A DNA stretch of 64,000 nt from Sycobia sp. Sy_11 (Eukaryota; Arthropoda; Insecta; Hymenoptera; Epichrysomallidae): NCBI GenBank assembly GCA_018907035.1, contig JACCIC010000358.1, positions 62,001 to 126,000 on the forward strand, given 5' to 3'. The notes beneath the pieces are model-generated. The model ran no database searches. It worked only from the letters and a program-made list of their open reading frames with translations, and was not told the origin of the DNA. Shown piece after piece: positions 23,205 through 35,300 of the stretch. Position 1 is the stretch's first letter; each line of letters starts with the position of its first letter. A program made the translations under genes and the position numbers.

Positions 23205-23545
23205 TTAAGAAAAATTAAGTGCTAAAAATATAACTAATAATAAAACGCCGTGATCAGGTGGAAATGGAATAAAAGAGTGTCACTGTTAGTGCGGCAAACG
23301 TAATGTCTAAGCTGCCTTCAGATGGAGTGATTCCGTCACTGCACTGAGCTGAGCCACACTCCTACCTGCTGCTACTTAACTTTTGATAAACGCGGAAACC
23401 AGACTTTTTTTTATCGCTGCCAGTCGTTACTTTTCATAGATCTCATTTCCTTTATATCTTATGATAACTTTACACATAGCAAAAGTTTTGCGGCGAAATG
23501 GAAAAGCATGTTTTATAAATAAACGCACCTAACACTTAGAGCATG
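23205..23545. promoter_or_regulatory. Upstream region of the MADF gene
   Basis: This 340-bp stretch lies between the MADF start codon and the first foldback element. It is moderately GC-rich around 23300-23400. No specific promoter element is recognised; the role is inferred from position. Confidence 0.3.
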
Positions 23546-23809
23546 TACCGGGTGTCTTAGAATTAATTAGACAGATTACCATGACTCTATAGATTATGGA
23601 AATGTAAATACAATAATAAAATCAACTTTAAGTAATTTGTTTTAGTTGTCAAGTTATTAACCAATGTTTAATAGCCAATCAAGAACGCAAGATTTGGATT
23701 TTCACTCGAGAGGCTGAAACTAGACAATGCAGGCGGATACTCTCACGGATTCTGAAGGAAATCGGTTTACCCTCTCGTATACTTAAAACTGTGAATATGG
23801 CATTGGAGT

Positions 23810-23865
<56 letters not shown>

Positions 23866-23869
23866 AGAG

Positions 23870-23917
<48 letters not shown>

Positions 23918-24422
23918 GTGAGAGAGTGAGAGCAATATGAAACATCTTTTTCTCAAACTTTCTTTTCATGCTCACCGTTGTGTGTGCATAAGAGTGTTTT
24001 CTTAGGCAGAGCTGTATGTATAATTCGATGTCCGGAGTGCCCAGAGCTATTGTTGGACGGAGCGGGCCTAAGCTTATGACCGGAAACGAACACGACGAAG
24101 GACCCAACGTACGCCTCTCCCGACTCCTCTCTTACTTTTGCACCATTATCAATTTTCTCGCTAACGAAGAAAAACAATCGGTGCTCATTCCCGTCTATTT
24201 TTTTCAGAGTCCGCGAGAGTCTTGGTCTGCATTTTCTAGTTCCAGCCTCTCGAGTGAAAATCCAAATCCTGCGTTCTTGATTGCCCATTAAACATTGATT
24301 AATAACTCGAATATTAATTAATAACAAAAAGCTACTTAAAGTTAATTTTATTATTATATTTACATTTTCACAATCTATACAGTTCTGGTAATCTATCTAA
24401 TTAATTCTAAGTCAGCCGGTAT
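23546..24422. mobile_element. Foldback element with about 210-bp terminal inverted repeats
   Basis: The left arm (23546-23760) and right arm (24215-24422) are inverted copies. They share CTTAGAATTAATTAGA near the tips and, further in, GGATTTTCACTCGAGAGGCT, with roughly 15-20% mismatch by eye. The interior contains the long (GA)n tract at 23812-23931 and no transposase. It is a non-autonomous DNA element of unknown superfamily. The long arms would form a hairpin RNA if transcribed. Confidence 0.8.
23812..23931. repeat. (GA)n microsatellite
   Basis: About 55 GA units with single-base interruptions, inside a foldback element. Confidence 0.95.
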
Positions 24423-24449
24423 ACAAGGAGGTTGCATGTAAATGGAGAG

Positions 24450-24715
24450 GCTGAGGAAAGTTGCGAGAGAGAGAGAGAGAGAGAGAGTGAGAATGAGGCC
24501 CGAGTTATCGGATTTTTCTGCCTCTTGCACAATCACTGTGATTGGTTGAAAGTTTGCAGATGTGCTTGGCCGCTTAGCTTGCTTCTTGATTCTATTTTAC
24601 TTTCTTGCGCCTTGTGCACATATTTAACCAGAAACTTTCAACCTATCACAGTAATTGTGCGAGAAAGACAGAAAAATCCCATAACTCGGACCTCTCTCTC
24701 GGACCTTCCCTCAGC
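24450..24715. mobile_element. Short foldback MITE
   Basis: Arms 24451-24560 and about 24605-24714 are inverted copies (CTGAGGAAAG with CTTCCCTCAG at the tips; CCGAGTTATCGGATTTTTCT and GGTTGAAAGTTT inside). The right arm carries small differences and a shorter GA run. Total about 265 bp with a 40-bp centre and no coding capacity. It follows the previous foldback element after only 27 bp. Confidence 0.8.
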
Positions 24716-25324
24716 GTTTTAACATGGGATTCAACCTCCACGTATATATGCTCTAAGGCGTAAAGGGTCGCAAGAGATTCCAGTTGGAGTTGCAAATTAA
24801 CCTAAGTGTTGAGAGAGTGCTGGCAACGTTGAGCGGCCTTCTACGCCTAATGAAGTGGCGCTAATACTTATAGTTAAATGATTAATCCCTTAACAATGAT
24901 GGCGGGGGATGAGGGGCATCGTAGGATGACTTAGTTTGCGCAGCAGTTCCGGCTATTCTTATCGGTAATTAAAAAATTCCAGTCGGACAGTGGCTCAAGT
25001 TTAACACATTCTTGTGCAGGGAAGAAATCTTCGTTATCATCGCCATAAACTCGCAGGCGAAGAATTGGCTAATGACCTTAAGTCGTAGAAGGAATCAGCC
25101 TCGAAACTGAGCGGCTTTAATCGTCTACAAAACATGGTGAAGAATGTGGTTCCCAGAGGAAACTGAGAACCAGATAGAAATACTTTGATATATAAAGCTT
25201 TTCAACACCCAGCTCAAAACGTGCTGATAATTAGTTTGGTAAGACAAAGAAGACAATGCTACTATGACTAATGAAGCAGTTCAGCTAATCGCATAAATGC
25301 CAAAGATTGAAAACAGATTTATTA
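24716..25324. other. Unassigned stretch
   Basis: Moderate GC content and no recognised domain. All frames are broken by stops. It may be an eroded transposable element, but no diagnostic motif was found. Confidence 0.3.
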
Positions 25325-26100
25325 ACCTTTAAAGAGCCGGAAAGTCGATATATCGGTTCAAAAACATAATACTAGGATACCTTTATTCCTAAGTAAATTG
25401 ATGCACTAAGAACATATCTGAAGTTGGTTTGACCTTATCACTTCAGAGTCAAGGTCAATGAAGATCATTTGAAGGTCAAACCTAGCAATATAGTTTGAAT
25501 CATTGCAAAAAATATATCTTTATGTTTTTGGAGTCACTGAGTTGGGGTTTTATGTCATTTTGACCTCAAATAAAAAGGGAGATGAAAATTTTTCCAAGAT
25601 TAGATTAGTTTATATCCAGGAAAATATTTAAAATTGATTTTTAGATTTTGAGAACGCTTGACACCGAATTTCTTTATTCAGCCAATTGCATTTCTGTCAA
25701 TATCATTATTCAGATAAATTTCTGAATCTATTCTTGTTAAAGTAGTTTGGTAGTAAAATTACAGAAATACTTTTTGGTAGAAACGTATATGTCATCATAA
25801 TTTAAACTTTCTGCATTTGACCTTGAAGTGACCTTGTTTGGCCTCGAGTGACCGTGCTTATGAGCAGTTATGACCGATCAGACTCCAGATTTAGATGTAG
25901 CACATCTCAAAACTTGAGAATCTGTTTTTATTCCTATTTTACCGAACTAAAAATTTTCCACGACTCTCCAGAGCCGGAGAGCTGATATATCAGTTCGGTC
26001 CATGATCGGACCATTGTACATAGTTGATGGGTGATACAAGATAGGAATTTGGGCACTTTCAAAGGAGGTTTCGAAACCTCAAACCCGGCTCTTTAAAGGT
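25325..26100. mobile_element. MITE with 16-bp terminal inverted repeats
   Basis: The tips are ACCTTTAAAGAGCCGG at 25325-25340 and its exact inverse at 26085-26100. A second copy of the sub-terminal block (GAGCCGG..AG..GATATATC.GTTC) occurs in direct orientation at 25972-26000. Length is 776 bp, with no open frame. A target-site duplication could not be recognised. Confidence 0.7.
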
Positions 26101-26454
26101 GAAAGCTCTATATTGCATGCCCAACTTTAATCTGGGTCGAGTTAGTTTTAATCTGCCAGGCTTAGGATGATAGAGGCTAGAAACGTGGCTACAGTGGCAC
26201 AGGAATAGTTACAAAAGATAAAATCATGTCTGTCGTTCATCTAATGCTACTATGAAGAAGAGCATGACTGAGCTTCATACAGGTATCTCTTTCATCCAAG
26301 AACTTTGATGAGTAATAAATAGATAATTTTTTTTTCGCCCTCGTGTATTATATCATATCATATCATATCATATAATATAATACTAATTTATAAAGACAAA
26401 GCGTGTTTTTGTTTGTACACGATAACCGAAAAAACTACTGATAACTGAAAAAAT
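26101..26454. other. Unassigned stretch left of the Gypsy element
   Basis: No gene. A short repeated ATCATATCATATCATATCAT run is at about 26350-26372, followed by A/T-rich sequence up to the LTR. Confidence 0.35.
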
Positions 26455-27360
26455 TGTATTACTATTATTATTATTATTAGCGATGTTATTATTTTTATTA
26501 TTATTTTACTGCTTCTTTCATAGTATCGAAAAAAAAAGGATTTTTTTTGTAGGCATTTTACAAAATTGATATAGTAATAAATAATAGATATAAATTAGTT
26601 AATAAGAATAAATAAATAATAAGCATAAATTAGAAATAATAAGAATAAAGTAGAGATAATAAGAATAAAGTAGAGAATATAAAATAGATGATAAGAGATA
26701 ATGATAAATAATAGAAATAAATAAAGATAATAGAAAATAAGATAGCTGATAAGAAAGAATAGAAGGTATAGGGATAATAGAAGTAAAATAAGAATAGTAT
26801 ATATAATTATGAAATCTAGAGGTTGTTATATTTTTTTTCTTTATTAAATTTAGAAACTGTTATAAAGGGCACTAACTATAATTATAATTTTTTTGATTGG
26901 TAATCTAAAGAGAAAAATTTTGTGTTAGACCTGTAAATTACTAGAGAAAAAAATATTAAACTGTAATTTATATTTAATATCCGTAAATTCATCAAACCCG
27001 ATTCTTTTGTAAGCGCGTATTCGGCACGTCACGACCGCGGTCGGCCGTCGCCGGCCGCCGCCGAACTTCGCCCCCCTTATCCCATCCTTCTCCCCCGGCG
27101 AACGGGAGATGCGCGGGAGTCCGCTGTCGGCCACCGAACCAGTCGGTTATCGAAAGAGAGGGAGAGAGCCAGAGGACGAGAGGTGGTAAGAGTTGTGGAG
27201 GCCGGAGAGAGTAGTGATACGAAGGAAAGGCAGCGGAGGAAATTGAGAAAGGAACGGAGAAGTGAGTCGTGGGAGCGGTTGTTTGAAGTAAGGAGAGGCA
27301 GCGAGACGGAGAGCGAGGTCGGAAGCGGTACGGGTGTCGAGAGTGCGGTGGAGTGAGCTG

Positions 27361-27398
<38 letters not shown>

Positions 27399-27962
27399 GA
27401 CAGCAGGAGGGCCCAAGAGGACAGCAGAGTGAAGAGTCGCGAATCGGGAGACGAGCAGAGTTGGAAGAAACGAAAGAAAGAAGAAGAATCGAGAAAGGGG
27501 GCCACGTGGCTGCCGATGATCTCCAACCGTCGCACGTGAGTAATCCCCGCGGCAACAGCGAGCCGACCATCAGCGGGGTGCCGCGCGTACGCGGCGAGCG
27601 GAGCCCCTTTTCTCTTTCCCTTTGTTCTTGTCCCTCCCCCGTAATCCTCTCCAAATTCGGCGAGTGCGTTGGGGCGCGGGTCGCGGTCGGGATGTGCCGA
27701 ACGGGTGCGCCACTCGTTTTTTTCTTTTTTTTTGTAAATTTTGCTAAATAGTGATGAATAAAGAATTTTGTACGGAGATTTGTAGTTGACATATCGTGCG
27801 TAGTTCGTTCCCGGAAATCTCCTTTTTTTTCCAGACCAGCGGAACCCCCTCTGAGGATTGAGGTAAGAATGTGAAGTATAAAATTTTTTTTTTTGTGTGT
27901 GCGCGAATTACCGGAACTTTAATTTAAATTAAAAAATTCTGATATCGGATCGTCGCATCACA
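26455..27962 (+). repeat. 5' LTR of the Gypsy element
   Basis: The left boundary starts TGTATTACTATTATT, where similarity to the 3' LTR begins. The right boundary is placed just before the primer-binding site. Its first 540 bp are AT-rich and the next 750 bp GC-rich, including a (GA)n run at 27363-27395. A polyadenylation signal AATAAA is at about 27757. Positions beyond about 27570 have no counterpart in the 3' copy. Confidence 0.8.
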
Positions 27963-27966
27963 AAAA

Positions 27967-27984
27967 TGGCGCCCAACTTGGAGC
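27967..27984 (+). promoter_or_regulatory. Primer-binding site
   Basis: TGGCGCCCAACTTGGAGC directly follows the 5' LTR and begins with the TGGCGCC typical of tRNA-primed elements. The tRNA species was not determined. Confidence 0.75.
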
Positions 27985-30900
27985 CCGGCCGGTCTGGATC
28001 GCGAGATTAAATTTGTCGCCACATGGTGCGGCCATCTTGGCCACGTGTCGCTATACGACCGCGTGCAGCGGAAACGACCGTTGCCGCGAGATTCCGTGCG
28101 GGCGGACGTGCGCGGCAAGAACCTTGATGTACTAATATTTGATTTTGGATTTCAGATTTTGTTTATAATACAGATCAATGTGGACTCGGAGAGATTTTTT
28201 TTCTTATTTGAAAGGAATTAGGAAAATTTTTTCTACTTGAATTTTCACCTAAGATTGCGAGAGCAATTTTATGTTAATTTTAAATGATCACTAAATGTTG
28301 ATTGAATTAAAATTCTTTTGGCAGCAATCACATAATTTTTGTTTATTAAAAATTTTTGAAAATTTTCCATTAAAGTGAGATATGATTTTCTTTTATTTTT
28401 ACTTGAAATTTTTTTGTAAATTAAACTAACTTCATTTGACATGAAATAATATTGTACGTAATTTACATGTTGCTTAAAATCGTATACATTTCAATGTATG
28501 CACAAAAAAGCTCTCATGATGGATAAATAAATAGCATTAAAATTGCTGTGAATGCAATGAGTATTCTGACAATGAATTAATAAATATTAATGAAATACAA
28601 GGGAAAATATTAAAGGTTCTTCGACATCAGTTATTTACGTTAACAAAACAATATAATTAAACGGTGATTTATTGGGTCAATAATTTAGCACTATTATGTA
28701 TGTATTCATGCATTTACTTAAATTTGAATGAAATTTTCTTGAGAATTTCTGACAAAATGTTATAGTTTAAACCAATATTTATTTTACACTCTATTTTTGG
28801 GTTAAATCTTAGAAAAATTTTTATTATTGAAATTTCGAAGCTATTCGCTTTGGTGAAAAAATTATGTATATATGGTGACAGTCGTTTCAGTAAGTGAAAT
28901 TACTGTTGTTAGACACGGATGTCCATTTTGTTAAAAAAATAATATTCTCTTATTCGGCGATGTATTATAGAGATTTTCCTTTTATTTTCTAAATGAACTA
29001 TATGATGGTACCGATTATTTCGTTTTTTTTTATAATCGACAGTCGGAGTAGTCTACTAAAATTAAGATTTAGATAGAAATGGAAAGTAACAGATTAGGAG
29101 TTAAGTAAAATACAAACTTTAACGTGATTTATTAAAAATTTTATAAAATTTCATATACAAATGAGAAAAATTATAGAATAAATTTTAAATTAAATAAATT
29201 AGCTATTTCTCTAATGAATTGCATATAAACTTACGAATTTGTGATATTTATTATACATAATAATTCACAAATACTTGTCGATACTGGCACTTTTCTCATT
29301 TAAATATAAATTATTTCATAAATTCTAATCAAATATTGAAATTAGATTTTTGTTAGCAGCTTTATAATGTACTGATTTTTAGCATTACTTCTGGCTAATC
29401 AATTGAAAATCAAGAAGTAAAATCAAACTCAAGGAAAAAAATCTTAGTTAACCAGTACAATTTAAATAATGATTTAAGAATTATCTTAATAATCAGAGCT
29501 ATTGTCGTACTTTTTTTTGAATATTATATTCTACAAATTTTATTAAGGCTAATAAATAATGCAAATCATTGATCATCAACTAAACATAAGATTTAAGGGA
29601 ATTATATAATAGTATTAACATTTTCTCAAATAAACATTAAGTTTATTCTGCAGGAACCCGAAAAATTTTTTTTTGGTACTATAGTTAATTTTTTTGTTGT
29701 CTATGCAGTTGCCATTTCTTAGGAGAGATTATTTTGCATTATAGTTACACATAATAATTGATTCATATAATCTACGATGAAGGGGTATTGTTATTTTTAA
29801 TTATTTCCTAACAAAGGTAAAATTCACATTTTCAGAATTGGGCCAAAATAAATTGGAGAATCGATTTTTTTTGATTTACATAGTGAAAGCAAATTAAATA
29901 CTATAAGTAAATAGTTTATAAAATTTATTATAAGATTAAATTTTGCGTCGGTAACTTTGTAATTATTGCTAGTATTCGTGAGATACTAAAATGTACAATT
30001 ATCATTAAGTTATGGTAATGGATAAATGATAGAAATCTAAAACCAGATAAAATCAAAATATGTTCCGCAGACCATAATTGTAGCATAATTTGTACAATTA
30101 TTATTATTGTTTGGATTTGTTAGCCCATAATAATTTAATTTATATAATTGCTACAGAAAACCAAACAGAATATTCTAATAGGTGGTTTATGTTGACTTCC
30201 TAACTTAGATTAGGAAAAGGTTGTCTCAGTGGTTTGGTTCACAGTTATTGCTTAATTATAGAAAAATAAATTACATAGATAATAAAAATTTATATAATAA
30301 TATCAAAGTAATCAAATTATCGTTTTAAATACCTTCGTAAAATCAATTATATGCTTGAATACTGAAAAATTTTACGAGAGTATTGAATTTAAGAAGCAAT
30401 TTTTTTTTCGTAAAATTGAGGTTTGAAAGTCAGCACCAAAGTTTATAAATTAACTTATTTATATAAGTTGAGACATTTGGAAAATAGCAGATTCGTATAG
30501 TTTCTGTATATCGATTTTTGAGTTAGATAGTGGGAATTAAAAATTTTGTTTCTTTTCGAATTCAAGGGAGATTTACGGGCATTACGCGATAATTTGATGA
30601 GAAAATGTATATCGAAACTCGATTGATAGTAAACCGTATGTATCTTTTGATGGAGAGATCCAACTGATTCGAATGGATTAGGGCATTGGTCGACCGGCCC
30701 TCAGAGGGGCGCCCGAATCGGGAGACGAGCCTGGGGCCTGGTAGTCTATACTTACTTGTCGATTGAGGTACATTTATAGATTTCCATTATAGGTTATAAA
30801 AAGAAGAAAAATGTTTGTTTTTACTATTGATTAATTTGACTCATTGATGTTGTCACGCATTTTTATAAATCTAAACATATTTATATCTTTGCTTATGCCC

Positions 30901-31386
30901 GTCGGATAATCCCGATCGCTTGCTAGCCACCTCACGTTGTTCCCTTTTCAGGAAGATAAACCAGAATTAAATCTGAAAATTTACAATCGGGTGGAATTTT
31001 TACAAGCAGATTGAATTAGAATATGGAAGAGATCGGAATATCTAGACGAGATAGCATCGACGGTATTGCAAAGCTGATAGTTGAAACTTTGCTCGTCGAA
31101 TTTTTTTTTCTCTCTCATTTGATACCTTCTAGATACTAAAGAGTAAGGTAATCTCCAGATTAATTTGAAATTTATAATATATATAATTCAATAAATTACT
31201 GTTCACGATCCCGCTGGCACGCGATTCGGCCCCCTACCCCCTTTTGCTCCCACATACGTGCACCCCCGTTTTTCGTCCGCTATCCCACCTCCGTTTGACG
31301 ATTCCGAACGGCAAAGCACATCGCGTTTCGAACAGGGCAATCGTACACAGGAGCGAATAGACGAGGCAGAATCTCTAGAAGAGACC
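27985..31386. other. Long AT-rich leader of the Gypsy element
   Basis: About 3.4 kb between primer-binding site and gag with no coding potential, very A/T-rich, ending in a short GC-rich patch. One GC-rich island at 30689-30740 contains CGAATCGGGAGACGAGC, which also occurs in the LTR at about 27438. It may be a genuine leader or may hide an unrelated insertion. Confidence 0.5.
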
Positions 31387-32382
31387 ATGGCGTCCGTGAA
31401 GAGCGACACCAGCAACGCGTCTTTGGAGTTGATTATGGACCAGTACGATGGGGCCTGGGCGATGTACGGTCGGATTCGCCGTCTGGACCAGGACCAGTTG
31501 GAGACTATCTTAAGTTCGCAAGGTGCAAGTACGCACGGCGATTGTCGTACACTACGGAGGCGCCTTCTAAGGGCCGAGCTCCGTAATCAAGACCCATCCC
31601 TGGAGATATCTTGTACAACGGAGGACGAGGAAGATCGGAACTCGTCGCCTACGCGCGGGGTTGAATGGATCCGAGTCATGGATGATTCTCTCGTCGATAA
31701 GCGCCGTAGATGGACAGGACGTGGGCGTGGACGCCTAATGACCACCCTGGACAAGCTGGAGATTCCAGGACTTCGCAGTGCTGCTCCCACCGTAGCTAAG
31801 GCCAAGGCGACGAAGGACGCGGCCATCACGCAGAGTAATAGAGGCCGAAGGACTGAGTTGACCGATAGCGAGGGATATAGTAAGGAGACTCGGAGAAGGA
31901 TCAAAGGAGCGAAAGCCAAAAGCAGAGAGGTAGCGGCCGTACAGGGACCTGTAGAGACCCGGACGCCGAGACCGAGGACGACGACCAAACCGGAGGGACC
32001 GCAGAGCTATGCTGCAACCGTGAGACGGACATCTCCCAACGTACCGCGACAGCGGCCAAGAAGTTGGGAAGCACGGCAGCTAAGAATCCGATCGCCACAA
32101 CGTCCGAGTCGCCAGTTCGACGATAACGGTCGATGGCAGAATCGTGGTCGCGAGGAGACTCGGAGAAGCTCGCCGTCAGCGCGTGACAGGGAAGACGGGC
32201 GGTTCTACGGGTCATGCTTCCACTGTAGAGCAGTAGGACACCGAGCGGCGAACTGCCTGAGCATCTCATGCTACCGATGCCATCAACGCGGCCATTATGC
32301 CATGGTCTGCCCGAGCAGTCGGAGAAGCACGCTGTCGTGCCAATGGTGCGGCCGAGAGGGAGTTGTAATCCGTGATCCCTGA
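31387..32382 (+). CDS. Gypsy gag polyprotein
   Basis: Gag packages element RNA into particles. I prefer the ATG at 31387 (context GACCATGG; protein begins MASVKSDTSNASLELIM), giving 331 residues. The open frame extends a little upstream, but without an ATG. The middle is basic and arginine-rich. The C-terminus has two perfect zinc knuckles, CFHCRAVGHRAANC and CYRCHQRGHYAMVC, and a truncated third starting CQWCGREG. It ends at TGA 32380-32382, overlapping the pol frame, which is offset by +1. No internal stop is present, so gag is intact although pol is not. Confidence 0.85.
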   Translation: MASVKSDTSNASLELIMDQYDGAWAMYGRIRRLDQDQLETILSSQGASTHGDCRTLRRRLLRAELRNQDPSLEISCTTEDEEDRNSSPTRGVEWIRVMDDSLVDKRRRWTGRGRGRLMTTLDKLEIPGLRSAAPTVAKAKATKDAAITQSNRGRRTELTDSEGYSKETRRRIKGAKAKSREVAAVQGPVETRTPRPRTTTKPEGPQSYAATVRRTSPNVPRQRPRSWEARQLRIRSPQRPSRQFDDNGRWQNRGREETRRSSPSARDREDGRFYGSCFHCRAVGHRAANCLSISCYRCHQRGHYAMVCPSSRRSTLSCQWCGREGVVIRDP

Positions 32383-35300
32383 TTGCGTCCCCATCTCTAC
32401 GAAGTCCCGCAATCCCCCGTTCACCCTCGGGACGCCGTTAGGACCGAACCCCATGCCGGAGTCCAAGGGAGCCATCCCGAAGAAAAAGGATCCACTAAGC
32501 GGTGACGCCCAGCCGCAAGTCGAGCGAGAACCAAAGAAGCCTGCGTGCAAGGCAGCAGATCAGATGGAGCATACGAGGTTGGAGCGAAATGTACGGAAGG
32601 AGAACACCGGGGTCCGGTATCAGGGGCGAGAGAGTAGTGAGACCGAGGACTGTTGGATAGGTCAAGTACAGATTGGGGAGTCCCCGAGGAAGCGTCAGAC
32701 CGAGGGGGCGAAGTGGTATACGGAGGCGAGACCATGTATCGTAAGACCGCCCCGACCAACGATAGATGCGAGAGAAGCGTCCGAAGCTAAGAACGCCTCG
32801 CAGGATGCTAAGTACGGATTAAACGAAGTATTGAAGAAATTAGAGCTCCCGACACCGAGATGGCCGGGACGTATGCCTCCAGCCTGGCTAACGCCGGGAC
32901 CTCCCCACAGCAACGTTCAGGAGGGGAGTGGAGTTGCAACGGAGTTAGATCGAACATCAGGACCTGTGGAGTCCCAAGACCTGGAGAAAACGGAACAGAC
33001 GCAAGAAACCGTCCCGGACCAAGATGGACCCGAGGTAGCCGGTGCGATGTTAGAGAATCGATTGTTTCTTCCCGTGGCGATGAACGGGTGGAATTATCGC
33101 GCATTGTTTGATCCTGGAGCCGTAGTTTCACTCGTCGGACCTCGAGCAGCCGAGCGATTCAAGGATCGACTACTGGCGACCTCGACGAGGCCGAAGAGTG
33201 CCCTCGGCGGAGGGACGACCATGCTAGGCGAGCTACCGCTAATAATAGAAGTGGATGGAGTTGTCGGAGAGTTGTCAGTCAAAGCCGTGAGTTTTCTGGA
33301 CCATGACATTATTTTGGGTACGGACTTTTGCCAGATCTGGGAGATCGAAGCCGGTCTTGGACCTGGGCAGTGGCGTGTACAAGGCGGTAGGTGGAGAGTG
33401 TTTAGCCGCACGGGGCAAGAAGCAGAAGAGGAACAGTTAGCTATAACGGCCGAATGCGCGGGTATCGTCGAAGCCAGCGAGGACCAAAGGACCTTAGTCG
33501 AGGACCTCGTGAGTAAGTTGTTGCCCGAGGCCGCTGAACGATTGGGAGCGACTACCCTGACCGAACATAGAATAGAGGTACAGGACGCGGCTCCAGTCAA
33601 ACACCGGCCGAGACGCATGTCGCCGATGATGATGCAAGTAGCACAGGATGAAGTGAATAAGATGTTCGAGAAAGGAGTGATCGAGGGCTCGGCCAGTGAG
33701 TGGAGCAGCGCGCCTGTCATCGTGAAAAAGTCCGACGGTTCGTTCCGTTTTTGTCTGGACTACAGAGACCTGAAGGACACCTATCCGTTACCTAGTATGG
33801 ATTCTATCTTGGATAAGCTGCGTAAGGCCAGATATTTATCGAAGGTAGATCTAAAGGAAGCGTACTTCCAGATACCAATGGACGCAAAGAGCAGGAAGTC
33901 CACGGCCTTCGCAGTACCCGGATCAGGTCTCTGGCAGTTCACCAGAATGCCGTTCGGCCTGACGAACGCCCCCATGACCTTCCAGCGGCTCATCGATGCA
34001 TTGTTCGTACCAGAGTATGAACCCAATGTATTTGGGTACCTGGACGACATTATCGTAGCGACAGAATCATTTGAGGACCACATGGCCTGGCTAAAGCGCG
34101 TGTTGGAACGACTGAGAGATGTAGGACTAGACGTAAATAGGAAGAAGTGTGAGTTTTGCTGTTCTCAAGTGGCGTACCTCGGTTTCCTGTTGGACCGTGA
34201 AGGTCTCAGACCGGACCCAGAGAAAGTACGAACATTGCTAGAGTACTCGCTAGAGCCCCGAGGACCGTGAAGCAACTGCGTCGGTTCCTGGGCATGGTTG
34301 GCTGGTACTGAAGGTTCATCGATAAAGATTCGGAACTGAAAATCCCGTTAGTTAAGTTGTTACGGAAGGGCCAACCATAGACCTGGGACACAGATCAAGA
34401 AGAGGCGTTCAACAAACTAAAGGAAGCGTTGACGACCACGCCAGTGCTCGCGCCACCGGATTTTTCGACGAAATTGAGACGATACCTGGAAGGCTATAAG
34501 TTCACAGCAATTACGGACCACAGTGCAGTTCGCTGGCTCCGGAAGCTGAAAGCACCTACTGGCCGTCTGTCCCGCTGGGCCTTCGAGATGCAGCAATGGG
34601 ATTTTGAGATAGTACATAGGCGCGGAGCGATTCACCACGTCCCGGACGCGTTGTCCCGGATATTCGAGAATGAGTTCGAAGAGATTGCTGCATTCGAGTC
34701 GTGTGAGGATGAATGGTACACCCAGAGGGTTCAGGACGTCATAGAATTCCCATACAAGTTCCCGGGGTGGAATGTACACGACGGTATGCTATATAGGCGC
34801 CAGGTGGATCCTATTTTGGAGAACGTGACAGAGGACCAAGAGAATTGGAAACTCACCAACGGACCACCGTGAGAGAGTGTTGCGTGGGCACATGAGGAAC
34901 CGTCAGCTGGTCATCTGGACGTCAAAAAGACGTACGAGAGAATCACGAGAGATTACAACTGGCCGGGGATCTACCACGATACGAACACCTACGTTCGCCA
35001 ATGCCCCGAGTGCCAGCGGCATAAGCCCACGCAAACAGGACCACAAGGACTAATGGGTCATCGCATCGTGGAGAAACCTTGGGTGGTTGTGGCAGCCGAT
35101 GTCGTCGAGCTTCCCCCGAGCAAGGGGCAATACAAGTATATACTGGTATTCCAGGACCTCTTCACCCGATGGGTCGAATTAAAGGCATTGAAGAAATCCG
35201 ACGGCAAGGCAGTCGCCAAGACTTCCGAGGATCTAGTCCTATTTCGATGGAACACGCCGGATTATTTCTTGAGCGACAATGGGACCGAATTTGATAATCA

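Noticed and set aside
23679..24107. 142-codon minus-strand frame in the GA-rich foldback element
   Set aside because: Low-complexity (LS)n translation of the GA tract; it spans arm sequence of a non-coding element.
26992..27792. Long minus-strand open frame (266 codons) in the 5' LTR, with a twin at 37248..38009
   Set aside because: It reads the complement of a GA-rich LTR segment, giving serine/leucine/proline-rich sequence with (SL)n runs. The twin exists only because the LTR is duplicated. No domain is seen.
30689..30740. GC-rich island considered as a tRNA gene or tRNA-derived element
   Set aside because: No cloverleaf and no good A and B boxes; it shares a word with the LTR instead.
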